A stretch of 64,000 nucleotides of DNA from Rhodosorus marinus (GCA_029953675.1 JAMWBK010000004.1:1984001-2048000), one strand, 5' to 3'; positions 34,795 through 47,243 are shown, counted from the stretch's first letter. Numbers and translations are program-made. Notes: generated by a model not told the origin, from the letters alone.

Positions 34795-37753
34795 ATGAAC
34801 TTCTCCGAGTTAGAAGAGAGGGATGGATTACGGTGGTCTGCGTTGATCTGGCCATGGTCAAGGTTGGAGGCGACGCGGTCTGTGATTCCCTTCGCAGCCA
34901 TGTACACTCCTTTGAAAAATCTTCAGAATATGCCCCCGCTGCTCCGATATGAGCCTGTCAATTGCAAGACTTGTACAACACTGCTGAATCCCTACTGCCG
35001 TATTGATCCGAATCAGAAGATTTGGATGTGTCCATTTTGCAGCGGAAGGAATCCGATCCCTCCCCAATATTCTGAGATTGCTCAGAACAATCTGCCAGCT
35101 GAGCAGATTTTCACAACAGTGGAGTACATGCTACCCCGCCCGATGGCTCCACCCCCAGCATTTGTGTTCGTGCTAGACACATGCGTTTCTGATGCTGAGT
35201 TGAGGGTCGCCAAAGAGTCTTTGATGAAAGCAATCTCGCTGGTGCCACCGGAAACCATTGTCGCACTGGTATCGTTCGGGAAGAATGTCAACGTTCACGT
35301 TCTTGGCTTCACCGACTCGGTGAAGTCCTACGTTCTAAGGGGGGATAAGGATTACACTTCCCAAAACATAAAGGACCTCTTGAACCTCGGAATTATCGGG
35401 TCGCAGGTGAGACGAGCAAAAGTGAAGGATGCCTTGTCAAAACCGTTTTCAGCTTGCGCACCTTCCCGACGGAAGCTTGTAAATATAGTCGAAAGTGACA
35501 AGGTTCGGAGCATATTCCAGCTCTCAATGTTTCCCCAGAGCCAGGGCCCGGACTGCTTGATTTACCGATTGAGCTTCTTCGGTAGATTAGAGGGCTGGAA
35601 TACGAATTTAAAGTCTCCTATTGTTCGTGAGGAATTGGAGCTTCAACACGTGATTTCCTGAAAGGAGGCATGCGTTTTTTTGGTTGTTCTATGCAGGCTG
35701 TACAGGGAGGACAATCAGTAGCCGTTCAAGGAGCAACCCGTTTCTTGCAGCCAATCTCTGAGTGCGAGTTCATGTTTACGTCTGTTCTGGAGGACCTGGA
35801 CAAGGACCCATGGCCTGTGAAGCAAAATCAACGCCCCAAGCGTTGTAACTATACAGCCCTGTCGGTAGCAGTGGCATTGCTCGAGTCCTCATACCAAGGT
35901 TACGGGGCGAGGGTGGTTGCCCTTCTGGGTGGACCACCAACTCAGGACCCCGGAAAGGTTGTGAAGCTCGAGCTGGGCGACACTCTTAGGTCTCACGCGG
36001 ATATTGAACGCGACTACGCTCCATTCTACAGAAAGGCTGTTAAGGCATTTGACACGATCGCAACAAGGGCTGTGAACGCGGGCCATACGATCGATGTTTT
36101 TTCATGCTCCCTAGACCAAGTTGGGCTGTACGAGATGAGATCTTGTGTGGATCGAACCGGAGGATATTTTGTGACCTCAGAGGCGTTCAGCCACCCTATG
36201 TTCAAGAAGTCGTTCGAAATGTTCTTCAAATCAAATGCTGAGGGGAAGCTTAATATGGGATTTCAGGGGTCGATGGAGATTCACTGCTCCCGGGAAATCA
36301 AAATTGCTGGGGTCATTGGACCTGTAGCCTCGATGAACAAGTCCGGGAACAATGTGTCCCAAGAAGTCGAGGTGAGTTGCTCTCATCAAGCACCCATCAA
36401 GAAAGCGCCAGTATAGCAGGATCTTCTCTAAACACATTATCATTACTCCTATTATTGCGTAGTATGGGATTGGCGGAACAAACACATGGCGGTTGTGCTC
36501 GCTTGACCCGTCCACGACATTGTCGGCTTACTTCGAAGTTGTGAACCAGCACTCATCAGCGTTTAGGGAAGGCCAGTATAGATATGTACAGTTTGTCACG
36601 AAATACCAGCACGCGGATGGCACCTACAGATGCAGAGTATCTACGAACGCCGGTTTGTATGTCAATAGCTTGAGAAGAGGGACGGACAGTGTGGCCAGGG
36701 GTATCTGTGCATGTGTTTTAACAATGTCTTCAACTACGTTGATTCTTCAGGTGGACTGAGGGCTCCAATATTAATCAAGTGCGATCATCAATCGATCAGG
36801 AAGCTGCCGCAGTATTAGTGGCTAGACTATCAGTTTGGAAAACAGAGAATGAAGAAGCATTCGATATCCTACGTTGGCTAGATCGAAAGCTCATTCACAT
36901 GTGCTCAAGATTTGCCACTTTCGGAGAAACGAAGGAGGCTTTCTCTCTCCCCGTAAATCTGTCCTTATACCCACAGTTCATGTTCAATTTGAGACGATCT
37001 CAGTTCCTGCAGGTAGGTTTGCCGTTCTCACGAGCTGAGCCCAGTCATGATTCTTTTGGGGGGAGGGATGGCTACGAACTTGCCGCGTATTTGCAAATTT
37101 CTTTTCTATGCTTGAGACTAACATTCGGATTCACGCGTGTTTGTGTTCAGGTGTTCAACTATTCTCCGGACGAGACGGCCTACTATCGCTCATATCTGAA
37201 CAGAGAAAACACGGAGAACGCTCTTCTTATGATTCAGCCAACTCTTATATCATATAACATGAGTTCCCCGCCAGCCCCTGCGCTGTTGGATGTCTCGTCC
37301 ATCAAGCCCGACTCGATTCTATTGTTGGATACCTTCTTTTACGTTATTGTCTTCTGCGGTGAACGTATCGCTCAATGGAGAAAGGCGGGCTATCATGAGG
37401 ATCCTCAATACGCAGCGCTGAAGGCCCTCTTGGAGGCACCGAAAGATGATGCGGCGTCCATTATCGAGGAAAGATTTCCGTACTCCAGGTGCGATGAATT
37501 TTTTCTTGCGTGCGGATTGAACAATTCCGTCTTGCTGAGCCATTCTCACGTCCTGCTGGTTTTTAGATATATTGAGGCTGATGAGAAAGGCAGTCAGGCT
37601 CGTTTCCTTCTCGCGAAGTTGAATCCCTCGATAAGCTACAACAATGAGGAACAGGTTGGACAGCAGAGCCTTATATATACCGATGACGCAAGTCTACAAG
37701 TTTTCATGGATGCTCTCAAGGAGCAAGCTCAACAAAGCGTTCAGAATTCTTAA
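34795..37753 (+). CDS. SEC23: SEC23, COPII coat GTPase-activating subunit
   Basis: Six exons (34795-35406, 35697-36371, 36463-36656, 36751-37012, 37151-37488, 37567-37753) encode 755 aa, close to the usual 765. The start gives MNFSELEERDGLRWSALIWP, the canonical SEC23 opening. The zinc finger is C-x2-C-x18-C-x2-C (CKTC...CPFC). The trunk (FVLDTC..DAELRVAKESL), beta-barrel and helical regions follow, and the gelsolin fold ends in SQARFLLAKLNPS with DDASLQVFM. SEC23 with SEC24 forms the inner COPII coat and stimulates SAR1 GTP hydrolysis at ER exit sites. The third exon donor must be GTATGT at 36657 to keep the frame into WTEGSNINQ. The first intron (290 nt) is long for this window; the last (37489-37566) reads through in frame but breaks the FPYSRYIEAD join. 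Confidence 0.96.
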
Positions 37754-38251
37754 GCAGAAGCCCACCGCGTTTTCAAGATGCTCGTCGTAGCAAGATTGCT
37801 AGTCGACAACCATTCTTCCTGCCTCCGCGAGTCTACGTTCATCGACAGGGCTCTGTGGAGCTGGTGGTTGTTTCGGAGTTTGCAACAACAAACCTCCTCG
37901 AGCATGCTCCTTGACCGCCTAATCTTTTTGACCCGCAAGCAGTCTTGGGATTGAGTACCCGTGCGCCTCTCGCGGGAGTGCGTAGTTGTTATACGAACAA
38001 GCAGCGTTTTTGATTCAGATTCTGAGCGTCTTCTGAACTGACTGCGCCAAATGTGGCTTTCGATTCGTTTTCCGATTCGCAAGTGGCTCAGACCACAAAG
38101 ACTAGGCAGGGCGTGTTTAGCGATTGCAAGAGTACATCAATATAATAGACCGGACTACTAGTTCTTCTGATCCATCTCTCAGGTGCCTTTTACATAGTTA
38201 TTTTTGGACGAAACTCTATACGCCTTCGATCCAATGTTAATGTGCGTTCAA
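37754..38251. other. Intergenic between convergent SEC23 and bZIP genes
   Basis: About 500 bases of 3' flanking sequence of both genes. No gene or repeat seen. Confidence 0.5.
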
Positions 38252-38988
38252 TCAATTCATCTGTATATCTACAATACTGCCCTCGGTCTTGACAGTCCGG
38301 GGCTTCGTGGTTGTTCTATCCGTACTCTCTCGCATGCGCCTTTGGAGAAGCGAGATCTTCGCCTTCAATTCGCTAACTTCCTTCTTCAAGCTCTCGTTTT
38401 CAAGCTGAAGTGACTTGGTCTGTTCCAACTTCCTCTGCCTGGATATTTCTGCAGTTCTGCGGTTCTTCATCAGCCTGTAACAACAAGGCGTTTGACAGTT
38501 GGAATGAGTCTTTTTGGATGTCGGAAAGAACGGTAATCAACGCGCTCAGCTTACCTGTGCGTACGTCTCTCCTCTGGCGTCATGCCAGGAGTGGGTCGTC
38601 GCCCACGCTTTCTCCTCGGTTCAGTCAATTCTTTTTCCTTTTTAAACATCAAATTATCCTCAGCGAGTGCAGCCACTCCTAACAGGAGCTCTACACCTTG
38701 GGTTGGGCCACCATCGGCTTCCGACGGCTTTAAAATGCTTCGCCCATCCTCACGGAATCCGCTCGGGGATACGCCCAGAGCCATCTCCCCCACAGACGAG
38801 GTGGAAACATACGATGTCGGGCTGTCTGGAAATCCAAACTCCTCCCATTTTCTACTGCCGCCCATGACATGCTGCTCGACCATCGGATCAATCTGCAGGC
38901 CTGGCACGCCGCGGACTTGAAAAGCGCGATGCTCCGGATACGGTAGACTATAGCACGCAGGCACTTTCAGGTTTCCATTCATCGCCAT
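38252..38988 (-). CDS. bZIP transcription factor
   Basis: Exons 38988-38555 and 38474-38252 on the minus strand encode 218 aa. The first 120 residues are low in structure (Pro/Ser/Gly-rich). A basic stretch EPRRKRGRRPTPGMTPEERR leads, across the intron, into the bZIP basic region LMKNRRTAEISRQRK, with the invariant Asn-x7-Arg spacing. A leucine zipper follows (LEQTKSLQLENESLKKEVSEL then KAKISLLQRRM). It should bind DNA as a dimer in the nucleus. The intron falls inside the basic region, between HR and LMKN. The target motif and subfamily cannot be assigned. A strong hairpin lies about 190 bases upstream of the start (39180-39213). Confidence 0.92.
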
Positions 38989-40970
38989 TGGATCACAACC
39001 TCAGCTCAGAACTTTGCTATTCTCAAAAACCAAACGTCGATCCGCAACCAACCTTCCCATCTTCACCAGCCAGCACATTCAGATCGGCTAGCAATGTCCT
39101 GCCACAGCCTTCAAGAAGCCTACCCGCTAGAGACCACAATTTCTCTCTCGATGGAAAACTGATGATATTCATATCAATGTTTATGTTAGGGGGCTTCAGC
39201 CCCCTAACATAAAAGTCACATCAAGACTGCGTGCAATCTTAGTCGACCCCTCCATAATCGAATTTCACAACAATGATTTGAAAAACGTTACATTTTGTAG
39301 CCCATCAATAGCATGACAACTGTTGTTGGGGGGGCTGATGTTTTTCCCAAACTGCGACTGATTACTAATTACCCTCGATAGACAATACAGTTTCAGGCAT
39401 ATACCCTAAAATGGTTTACCAACGCTGAAAGAAACGAATATTTTTAGCGCTAGAATGCGGTATTTTTTCAATTGATTTTGATGAAAGAATAACAAAACAA
39501 TTGTAAACGAAAAACGGCGCTTCTGAAGATGTGGATATGTAATTGGTCTAAGGGGAATCTGACGAATCTTTAATAATGAAAATAAGATAGAAGTATCTGG
39601 AACGTCTAAGGTTTGTTTATGCTTGATTGGATGTTTAAGGAATACAGTGGAGTCCGCACTCCCGATGCCGTAATTGGTTGGTTGAATAGTATATTGTATA
39701 ATGGAATTATTATACTATATATTCTCTCAATCTCCAATTATAGACGATTATCTTCTCCAGAGATTCTAGAAAAGTTTGCAATAAAAATATATTCATAATT
39801 TAATCACTTCTGTCCAGTGGTTTATCGACAGACCAGCGGGAATTCGATTAGATTGAAATTTCTTCTACATTTCTATTTCGGTAGTTCCGGTGAGAGGTGG
39901 GAAAAGTTGCAGCTGTTCAGGAAGGTGCTACGAGCTTGTGGGAGAAGACGCCAAAACAAAACAAAATCCAAAAGCTTGAGACTTTACCTCTCGGAACTAA
40001 AAAAGGAATCAGACAGCCTCGAATTCAGGTTGTTGCGGGCAGGAGCTGATGTCCCGAATCAGACAATTTTCTACTACACCACATTAGCAAGGAAATGAAG
40101 CAAATCAGCCACTCGATTGTGACGACAGCTGTATGAATCGGTTACAGGTGCAGAATCCCTGTTCTCCGGTGGGGATGGAGTTTAGAGGGGGTAGTACTCA
40201 GGCAGACCCGCATGTTTTCGATCCGTCGGTAGCCTGTCCGAAACGTCAAGCAATGTTTTTTTCACCATCGGTATCGGAATCTAAGTGCTGGCGGAAGCAG
40301 TTTGCGAGACGAATCACCAAATGTTCCATATGCGGAATTGGTGCGGATTCGAACGCTTGGTGAAGGTCCTCCCAATGGGGGCCAAGGGGTTAGTTGAGTA
40401 GAGGCAGTTGGTGGCACGAGTGTCTTTGGCAGTGGACAGATTGTAAAGTTGCGCTGTTGCGGCTAGCTTTCACTAACCGACTCCTTTGGACCACAGTCCA
40501 CCTTATGTGCGCGGAGTCAATTCGAGCAGAGTTCAGCACCCTAGCAGATTTTTAACTTGAGAAAGCTGAATCAAATCGAGACGCCCTTTTCAAAACAAGA
40601 GTGACATTTGCGTCCTGGTAACATCAACCTTTGCGAAAATCTGTTCTACTCCTTGATTTGCGAAGCTCTCGCTAAGCAGGACCCCAAACCTCAACCCTAT
40701 TTAACGCGCATTCCGTGTAAGAATGACTTCAGCTATTTTTCTTGAGCTCAAACATTCACAATTTGTCTCGGGCGACGAACCCACCTCTTTAATAGATATT
40801 GGTTTCCTTTCCAAGTCCTTCCCGTCCAGCTTTGCTGTAGCTTGCTGTAGCTTGCTGGGTTGAGACTCTCGTGAAAACCGAGGAGATAGCAAAAGCCGTT
40901 CACGTTCGTATTGAGTGTCCTGTGGCACCAGGTTGCGGTATAGATAAGTGCAACCACTCTACGGCCTCCA
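38989..40970. other. Intergenic between bZIP and MED6
   Basis: No recognised gene. A perfect hairpin lies at 39180-39213, AT-rich sequence at 39400-39800, and a three-unit short repeat (core TGTAGCTTGC) near 40833-40858. A plus-strand ORF of 93 codons at 39817-40098 is Lys/Arg-rich and unidentified. Confidence 0.45.
39180..39213. repeat. Perfect hairpin, 15-bp stem, TTCA loop
   Basis: The left arm TTTATGTTAGGGGGC (39180-39194) is exactly complementary to 39199-39213; the loop is 39195-39198. No T run of terminator type follows. It lies upstream of the minus-strand bZIP gene. Confidence 0.95.
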
Positions 40971-41960
40971 TCAGGTGATTCCTGGTGGTTGATTGGCAGG
41001 TGTGCTTGTCTTTGGGGCTGCACTATTCTGGTTGATGTTATTCCCTCGACCGGAGCTGTCGGCCGGCGGTTCCTTAACCAAACGGTCGTCAGCTCGAACA
41101 GTCTCTTTCATAACGCGCCTGTTTCTCTCGAGAATACCATACAATAGTCTATCAACTGTTTGTCTCTCTACAATGGCCGCCTCACTCTCATCCTTGTCAT
41201 CACCCGCATCGGAGCCCGCTCCGTAGGATGGCTTCCAGGAATACCAGTCTCCTTGCTCAGAGGGAATCTGGACAAAAGGTAGTACGTCAGGCGGTCTACT
41301 CGGACCTACGTTACAAAGCGCAGCAAGCAACACGCAAGTATGACTTCCTACCTTCTCCTGCAACGCATCGAACGCGTTTCGCAGGTGGTACATGCTCTGG
41401 ACTATTCGTGTAGTAAGAACTGAATGCGCCTTGGGTGATTCATACGCGACGCCGTTCATAACGTAGTAGTATGCAAGAGTTGTCACAGTTAAGTTCTCCG
41501 CTCTCTCAAGTTTGGCGATAACGAACAGTAACGGCTCATTGGTAAGGTCGTGAACCACTTCATACAGAATTCCTGGAACCTATTTGTCAAAGTCAATGAC
41601 AAGCGGGCTAGGTGAGAAACCAAAAAGCCCCTAGAGAAGCTTAACAATGCGAGTATCCATTTGGCGATCCGGGCGTCCTAACCGGGCGTGCTAAGAACAA
41701 CCCAGACCCTTAGAGTCGAACGTATTTCATTTCAACTTCATTCAAACAAAACCCGACACAAAAAGTGGTGTACAAGAGACGCTCACATTCTCAAAAGCAG
41801 ATATTTCCAACCTCTGCATCTTGTACTGCTCATTCAGGCATAATCGATTGTAGAATGGGGACCTCGCAAAGTACTCTAACACCGTGTCCTTGTTCAAAGG
41901 AAAGTAAGACAACCAGACCTTGTCATTCCATGACAACGAAGTCAGCGATTCCTCACCCAT
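40971..41960 (-). CDS. MED6: Mediator complex subunit 6
   Basis: Exons 41960-41787, 41579-41352 and 41267-40971 on the minus strand, all phase 0, encode 232 aa (human 246). MED6 motifs in order: LSWNDKVWLSYFPLNKDTVLEYFARSPFY-type opening, CLNEQYKMQRL, YEVVHDLTNEPLLFVIAKL, LAYYYVMNGVAYESPK and RNAFDALQEK. The C-terminus is acidic then Pro/Ser-rich. MED6 sits in the Mediator head and is needed for activator-dependent RNA polymerase II transcription. The family call is secure; intron positions follow clean GTGAGC and GTAGGA donors. Confidence 0.93.
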
Positions 41961-42339
41961 AGTTTCAATCCTTTCTCCCTAAAGTGCTTAATATTACCCT
42001 ATGTATAAAACAAAAAAACATACTGAAAGCAATACTCCCCTTAGGAACGATCCGAAAGCTCTTCCCACACCCCTCCCAGTCCATCCCCATCCCAGAGAGC
42101 AAGCACTCCCAAAACCCGCACCTCTAGTACAATTAGTACTGACCAAATTTATACCATACTTCATATTTTAGAGTTGTATAACATCCATTATATTCGATAT
42201 TTGATATTAATTCAAAAAACTTATCTAAATCATAGGCGTTATTCATAATTAAACCTATGTTAGCCACGTATACGAAAATTTTAGGAATCGTCCATGTTTT
42301 AAGTGATATTCTTAGTATTGGGGGAGCAACGAACGTTGT

Positions 42340-42445
42340 CATCATGACGCAGCTGATTACGAAAGCGTTCCAGGTTAGATCCATCTGTCGTATCACTTTA
42401 GGATCAGGTACGGGAGTTTTCACCGGCAGCATGAATCGCGGGGTA
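42340..42445 (-). mobile_element. Gypsy pol remnant, inverted copy A
   Basis: The minus strand reads PRFMLPVKTPVPDPKVIRQ then LTWNAFVISCVMMT. The same text occurs on the plus strand at about 42625-42740, so the two copies form a diverged inverted repeat of about 105 bp arms with some 180 bp between. Confidence 0.65.
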
Positions 42446-42564
42446 CCCACTTGAAGACCTAGCAAATACTCGAAGACACCGAGCTGTCAGAGCGATCCGC
42501 GAGTGGTACAACGACGATAACTGTACGGGGAAACCATCCCTTGGCAACGCTGATCCCTGCTATT

Positions 42565-42740
42565 TGGTTAAGCCACGACAAGTTAAAATCAAAGTAGACG
42601 CTTCAGGCCAGGTCATAGCAGGTCTGTAAATGAGTAACCCGCGATTCATACCGGCGGGGAAAACTCCTGTACCTGATCCTAAAGTGGTACGATAGAATGA
42701 TCTAACCTGGAACGCTTTCGTAATCAGCTGCGTCACGATG
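42565..42740 (+). mobile_element. Gypsy RNase H-region remnant, copy B
   Basis: The plus strand reads LVKPRQVKIKVDASGQVIAG, like the start of RNase H in Ty3/gypsy elements (TDAS/VDAS motif). It continues, with stops, into NPRFIPAGKTPVPDPKVVR and LTWNAFVISCV. In-frame stops show it is dead. Copy A is the inverted partner of its second half. Confidence 0.65.
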
Positions 42741-44122
42741 ATGACGTGCATTGCTCTCTCTTTCTGGTAAGACACTTGATCAAGGATCAATTTCTTACCA
42801 GTATCCTGAACTCCGCGGTCAACAGACCCAACTGACAACCTCGGTTGTATGAACTAGGGAGTTAATCATGATTAAGGTTTGCTGCTGTAATGTAGTCTGG
42901 GTGAAGAACTGCTTGGAATCACTTTTTGGGGATTTGGATTTGGCGGGAAACACTATGGCTAGTACATGAAAGGATGGATTACTATTCATACAATTGAAAC
43001 TAATCAGAAGTGTCCTGCAGTTCGTAGGATTCTCGGGATGCTTCGGCAGTGATTGGCTCTCATCCTCAATCAACTTGACACAAGCTTGATTGTCTATCAC
43101 TAGTCTTGCTTCCGGTGCCACAAATCGTAGCTCCGCTACTACCTGCAACCCCCCCCAATCCCATTTGCATGGTGCGGTCTGGTGCAGCCGTCAGTTCCCC
43201 CGCTTCCGCCGTTGATGTCGCTCTTGTTCTCTGTTCCCTTCTCCCACAACCTATGATACAATTATAGGGGCGGCTTCAAACAAAGGTATTGATTCGGGTG
43301 GAATCGCAATCACGTAAAGAGTCCGGAATGACAAGAACTAGCTGTGTTGGAAGCAGAGCAAGATCATAAATGTGGCATTGATGCCACATTGATGCCACAT
43401 TGAGTGGCGCTAATGAGGGGTTTTCTTTCGAAACTGCGGAAGATCGAACCAAAGCAAGTCAGCAAAGCCGACGAAACTCCGATCACCTGCACGATGTGAC
43501 GGTGCTTAGTACAAAGTTCGCCCTGATCTAGCTGGTGTTCGGGAGCTCTGCTCTAAAAGTTCTTGTATCTTGAAGAGTGTACCGCTTAGTAGTCCTAGTC
43601 ATGTTGCTTTCGGTTCCCGTTTTTCCGAGCGCGTTCATCGCCCGAGCATAACTTTCATTGATACTGACGATAAATGAGTTCTACAAATATCTACCAGCGG
43701 ACACCATCAACTTTACCTGCCGTCGAATCGCTTACTGTATAAAAGAGGCATCGACCAGCAGAGCCATCATAACTTAGCCTCCTAATTGTCGAAGGAAAGA
43801 GCGCCTCTCATTTAACTGCCTTCAAGTTCCAACGCAAAGCCCTGGAGGGCTCTCTCACGGGTTGGGAGAATCTCCGGAGGCTGTCGCCATCAATCAAAAC
43901 CCTGGGGCCATCCTCCCTCGTTGATTTCAGTCAACTACCCAGATGAAATGAGGCCGAAAACTCCACTTATCCTCTTCCAGTGAATGATGGTATCGATACG
44001 AGAGTCCGCGGACATCATCGCATGGGATTGACCAAATTCCATTACCCGTTCCGCCTTCTTCGCCTTCTTCGCCTAGTCACGCCACAACAAGTCGAACTTA
44101 CTTGTGGTTTCCAAGCGTTCTC

Positions 44123-45933
44123 TCAGACATCTGAGTTGGATGTTGTCGGTACTTGATCAGCAGCGGGCGGGTTGCTGTCCTTGTACGCATCCTGCACTAT
44201 CTCCCTCCTCAACTTTTGGTACTTCACGATATTGTACAAGACCACTCCAACTAGGCATATTGCAAAACCCAAAAAGTTCATCTTCGTTATCTCGTTGCGA
44301 AAGAAAAGCCAGGAGGCTAAGATAATGAAAGATGTTCTAGCAACTCCCGCAATAGTTAGTGAGATCGCTGAAGTATACCTGCGGTGGTTTCCAAGTCAAC
44401 AAGCAAAAGCGTTAGCTGGCGGTCAACAGGGTCAAGCGATCGGGACACAACGACTTACTTGACAGCGAGCAAGTTAAAAATGTCCAGGTTAATGGCTAGG
44501 CATCCGCCAAGGAGAATTATAAATAACGTCTTTGCCAAATACCCTGGATCGGATAATTGGTCAATATGTCCAACTCGAAGGTACAACGAAACCGCGGAAG
44601 GGATCAACAGCAGCATACCAGATATTGGTGTTTGTAGATATAGAATCTATTGGAAGTCCCAAAGTGTGAAACGTACGAATATCTGAGAAGATTGCAACGA
44701 TATCAAGAACTGAAACTGAACTAACCTGCACAGAAGACAAGCCTTTGAAAACTTGCTCCTTTGCACTCTGCGGCTTGTGCGCCTGTTCCTCCTCCCCGAT
44801 CCCCAATGACGGTCCGTCGGGATCATCAGTTGCCGCGATAGAATACGCTTCGTTCGTATCATTGCCATCATTCGGTACTGGAACACTTCCGTCAGCTGCT
44901 ACCAAATGATCGGAGAAAACGGCGAGGCTTTCAGTGTGGGTTGGCACGGTGAACAAAGGACGGACACGACGTATCCAGTCACAGACCAAGTGCTGCGTAC
45001 CTTCGTTACTCTGAGCACCCTGAATCAGGTACTGTGAGATTACAAGCTTTGTGGAACCCATGAAGACAGCGACCATAACAGTGATAAACCCGACAACCGA
45101 AAAATTCGCCTCCCCAACACTAGATATTGCTAATCCGATACATATTAGCAGGACAAGTCCCATCTGAAAGTAAGAAAAGGGTTCCAGGCCAGATAAGACA
45201 GACAGCAACATAACGACTGCGGGCATGGAGCTCTTGCACATTTCAACAAACGTCGCTTCCAGATATACGAACGCGACATTAGAAAGTCCAATATCCTAGC
45301 AAAGCACACACGTCGACGAAAGTTTTCAGCCGTACATAACTGGCTCGCTCCTCTGCTGGCTCAAATATCAATACATTTGACTTACCAGAGCGACCAAAAT
45401 TGCATACGGCACCAACTTGTACCAGTAGACTTGTTTGTCAACCTCAGGCTTCTCTATAACCCTGAAAACGTGCATGGCTATGCTCAGGCATCCGAAGATG
45501 AGTATCATGTGCGAACAAGTTACTACTAGAGGGAAAGGAAAACCCCTTTTTACGAGGAGAAAAATTACAATATCAGCAATTTGCAAACAGACAGAGAGGA
45601 GTCTTTAAAGAGCGGTTGCTGACCATCCTCGGCAGTTTTCAGGAGAATCATCGTCGCAGACCCTTGGCAGCGAAAAAACCGAATAGACTGGTCAAGTCAG
45701 CTCCAGCAAAAGCTCAATCCAAGAGAACTTGTTGGCAAATGTGTGATGTCTGTGCGACACGGTGAAACTCACTGAAATATCCATTTGTTATAAATTACGA
45801 GCGACCCAGAGAACGACCAACTCAGAAGTATGATAAACGCAATCAAGGCAACGCTCCGGAGCAGTTGACTGGAAATCCACCTCCTATTCACCGAACCACT
45901 GCCATTGGCAGTTTCCGAATTGTCCGAATCCAT
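44123..45933 (-). CDS. TPT/SLC35-type nucleotide-sugar or triose-phosphate transporter family protein
   Basis: Five exons on the minus strand (45933-45773, 45545-45386, 45295-44726, 44646-44459, 44378-44123) encode 444 aa. Helices and family motifs: SGSLVIYNKWIF joined to QGFPFPLVVTCSHM, DIGLSNVAFVYLEATFVEM followed by CKSSMPAVVMLLSV (the K-S/T motif of the TPT family), LAISSVGEANFSVVGF, TPISGMLLLIPSAVSLYL, and YTSAISLTIAGVARTSF then NFLGFAICLVGVVLYN. Most of the roughly ten helices of the drug/metabolite transporter fold are visible. An acidic loop of about 85 residues interrupts the second half and is unusual. The start was taken at the ATG at 45933. It is likely a Golgi/ER carrier near SLC35C2; the substrate is unknown. 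Confidence 0.87.
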
Positions 45934-46327
45934 TGTCCTTAACAGAAAAAGGAATCCAGGCGCTTCCCTCCCCACCTTCGCTCCTTAATGAAAGTAGTAT
46001 ACTTCTCAATCGCTTCACATCCTCTAAAGCTGCGGAGCCAGTCGCGAAGAACCTTCAAAAGAGGACCAAGCCTTTCTCCAAACCCCTCCCCACACAACGC
46101 TCCCCTCAGATCCCGCTCTTTTCCTGAGCTTTTATCCTCACAGGAGCCCCTAAACCCCCCGGCAAGGATGGATTTCAAAACTTAAGCTTTACCTGAACCA
46201 AAAGAATACGAACTATGTCCTTCTTTCTTCGCGGACATACGTCTTCAAAGTCCCCGAGCCCACGCAAACCGTCAAATCTTCTCTTGAGCTTCACGATCAG
46301 CTGGAAGCCCTGGACACGTTGACTGTC

Positions 46328-46692
46328 CCACTTTTGGATTTGGAATTTTGGATGAATTTTCTGAAGACGAAGGATTCGATGATAAAACAGTATGTGCCCA
46401 GCTTACGCGTCTGCTAGGACAATGAATCAGCTAGTTCAGTCTCTGGTTGTACACCTTCACGTCTTCTCAGAGAGCTAAGTTCTGGTGAAAGCCCTAGCAT
46501 CCCACTTTTGGGATCTGGAATTTTGGAAGAATTCCAGAAAGGGGGTTGGAATTTTGGAAGAATTTTCCGAACGCGAAGCATTCGGTGAGAAAAAGTTACG
46601 TGCCCAGCTTCTTCGTCTGCCAGGACAATGAATCGGTTCAGTCCCTGGTTATATACCTTCACGTCTTCTCACAGGGTGAAAGCCCTAGCCGC
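46328..46692. repeat. Imperfect tandem duplication, period about 175-190 bp
   Basis: Both copies start CCCACTTTTGG, continue TGGAATTTTGGA-GAATT, then GTGCCCAGCTT-CGTCTGC-AGGACAATGAATC, CAGTC-CTGGTT and CCTTCACGTCTTCTCA, and end GTGAAAGCCCTAGC. The second copy has an extra internal duplication of GGAATTTTGGAAGAATT. Confidence 0.85.
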
Positions 46693-46695
46693 TGC

Positions 46696-46828
46696 TGTAC
46701 ACATTGCAGGACAGCTCGAGGAACCTTTGATCGACACCGGTTCTATGTCGGCGAATCGCAACGACCTAGTGACACTGAGCTGGCTGCATACGCTGCCAGA
46801 TGCGCACTTTCCTGAACCTAAGCCATAA
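46696..46828 (+). mobile_element. Possible retroviral-protease-like fragment
   Basis: Directly after the tandem repeat the plus strand reads EEPLIDTGSMSANRNDLV. The LIDTGS motif resembles the active site of retroelement aspartic proteases. There is no flanking gag or pol. The tandem repeat may be part of the same dead element. Confidence 0.4.
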
Positions 46829-47243
46829 CTTCTACATGGGGCTCAGGATTTCTGGTGGACAACCGCCCGATGTTCTCCTACCACATCTGGTCTGCGTTCA
46901 GTGCGTAGGTGCTGTCTGGTGTTTATTCATCATTTGTTCAGAGGCCAGCTAGATGTCCTCCCGTGCTGCAGTTCACTATCATATGGCCGCTGAGTTCGAC
47001 GGCAGCCGCCAACTCATCCTACATCTGTCCGTGATCTTTTTTTAGAATTAGCTCTGCGAAATATATATTGTTTAAGAAAAAGAAAGAGGTTTCAAACTGA
47101 AAAATGAAGATAGTTCTAACTAGTTCGAATTAAGTACTTGATTTAGGATTGGATGGTCACTTAGGGAGATGACCGTTTCGAGCGTGCTGGAGAGCGCTCC
47201 GATGAAAACCTCTCTTTGAAACTACAGTGCAGAACCAGTTATG

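Larger units (their letters stand above)
41961..44122. other. Intergenic with inverted gypsy remnants
   Basis: 41961-42120 is C/A-rich, the sense-G/T-rich 5' flank of MED6. 42340-42740 holds two inverted copies of a retroelement fragment. 42819-43148 has a minus-strand ORF, possibly retroelement-derived. A short direct repeat (TGATGCCACAT) lies near 43378-43400. No host gene recognised. Confidence 0.5.
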
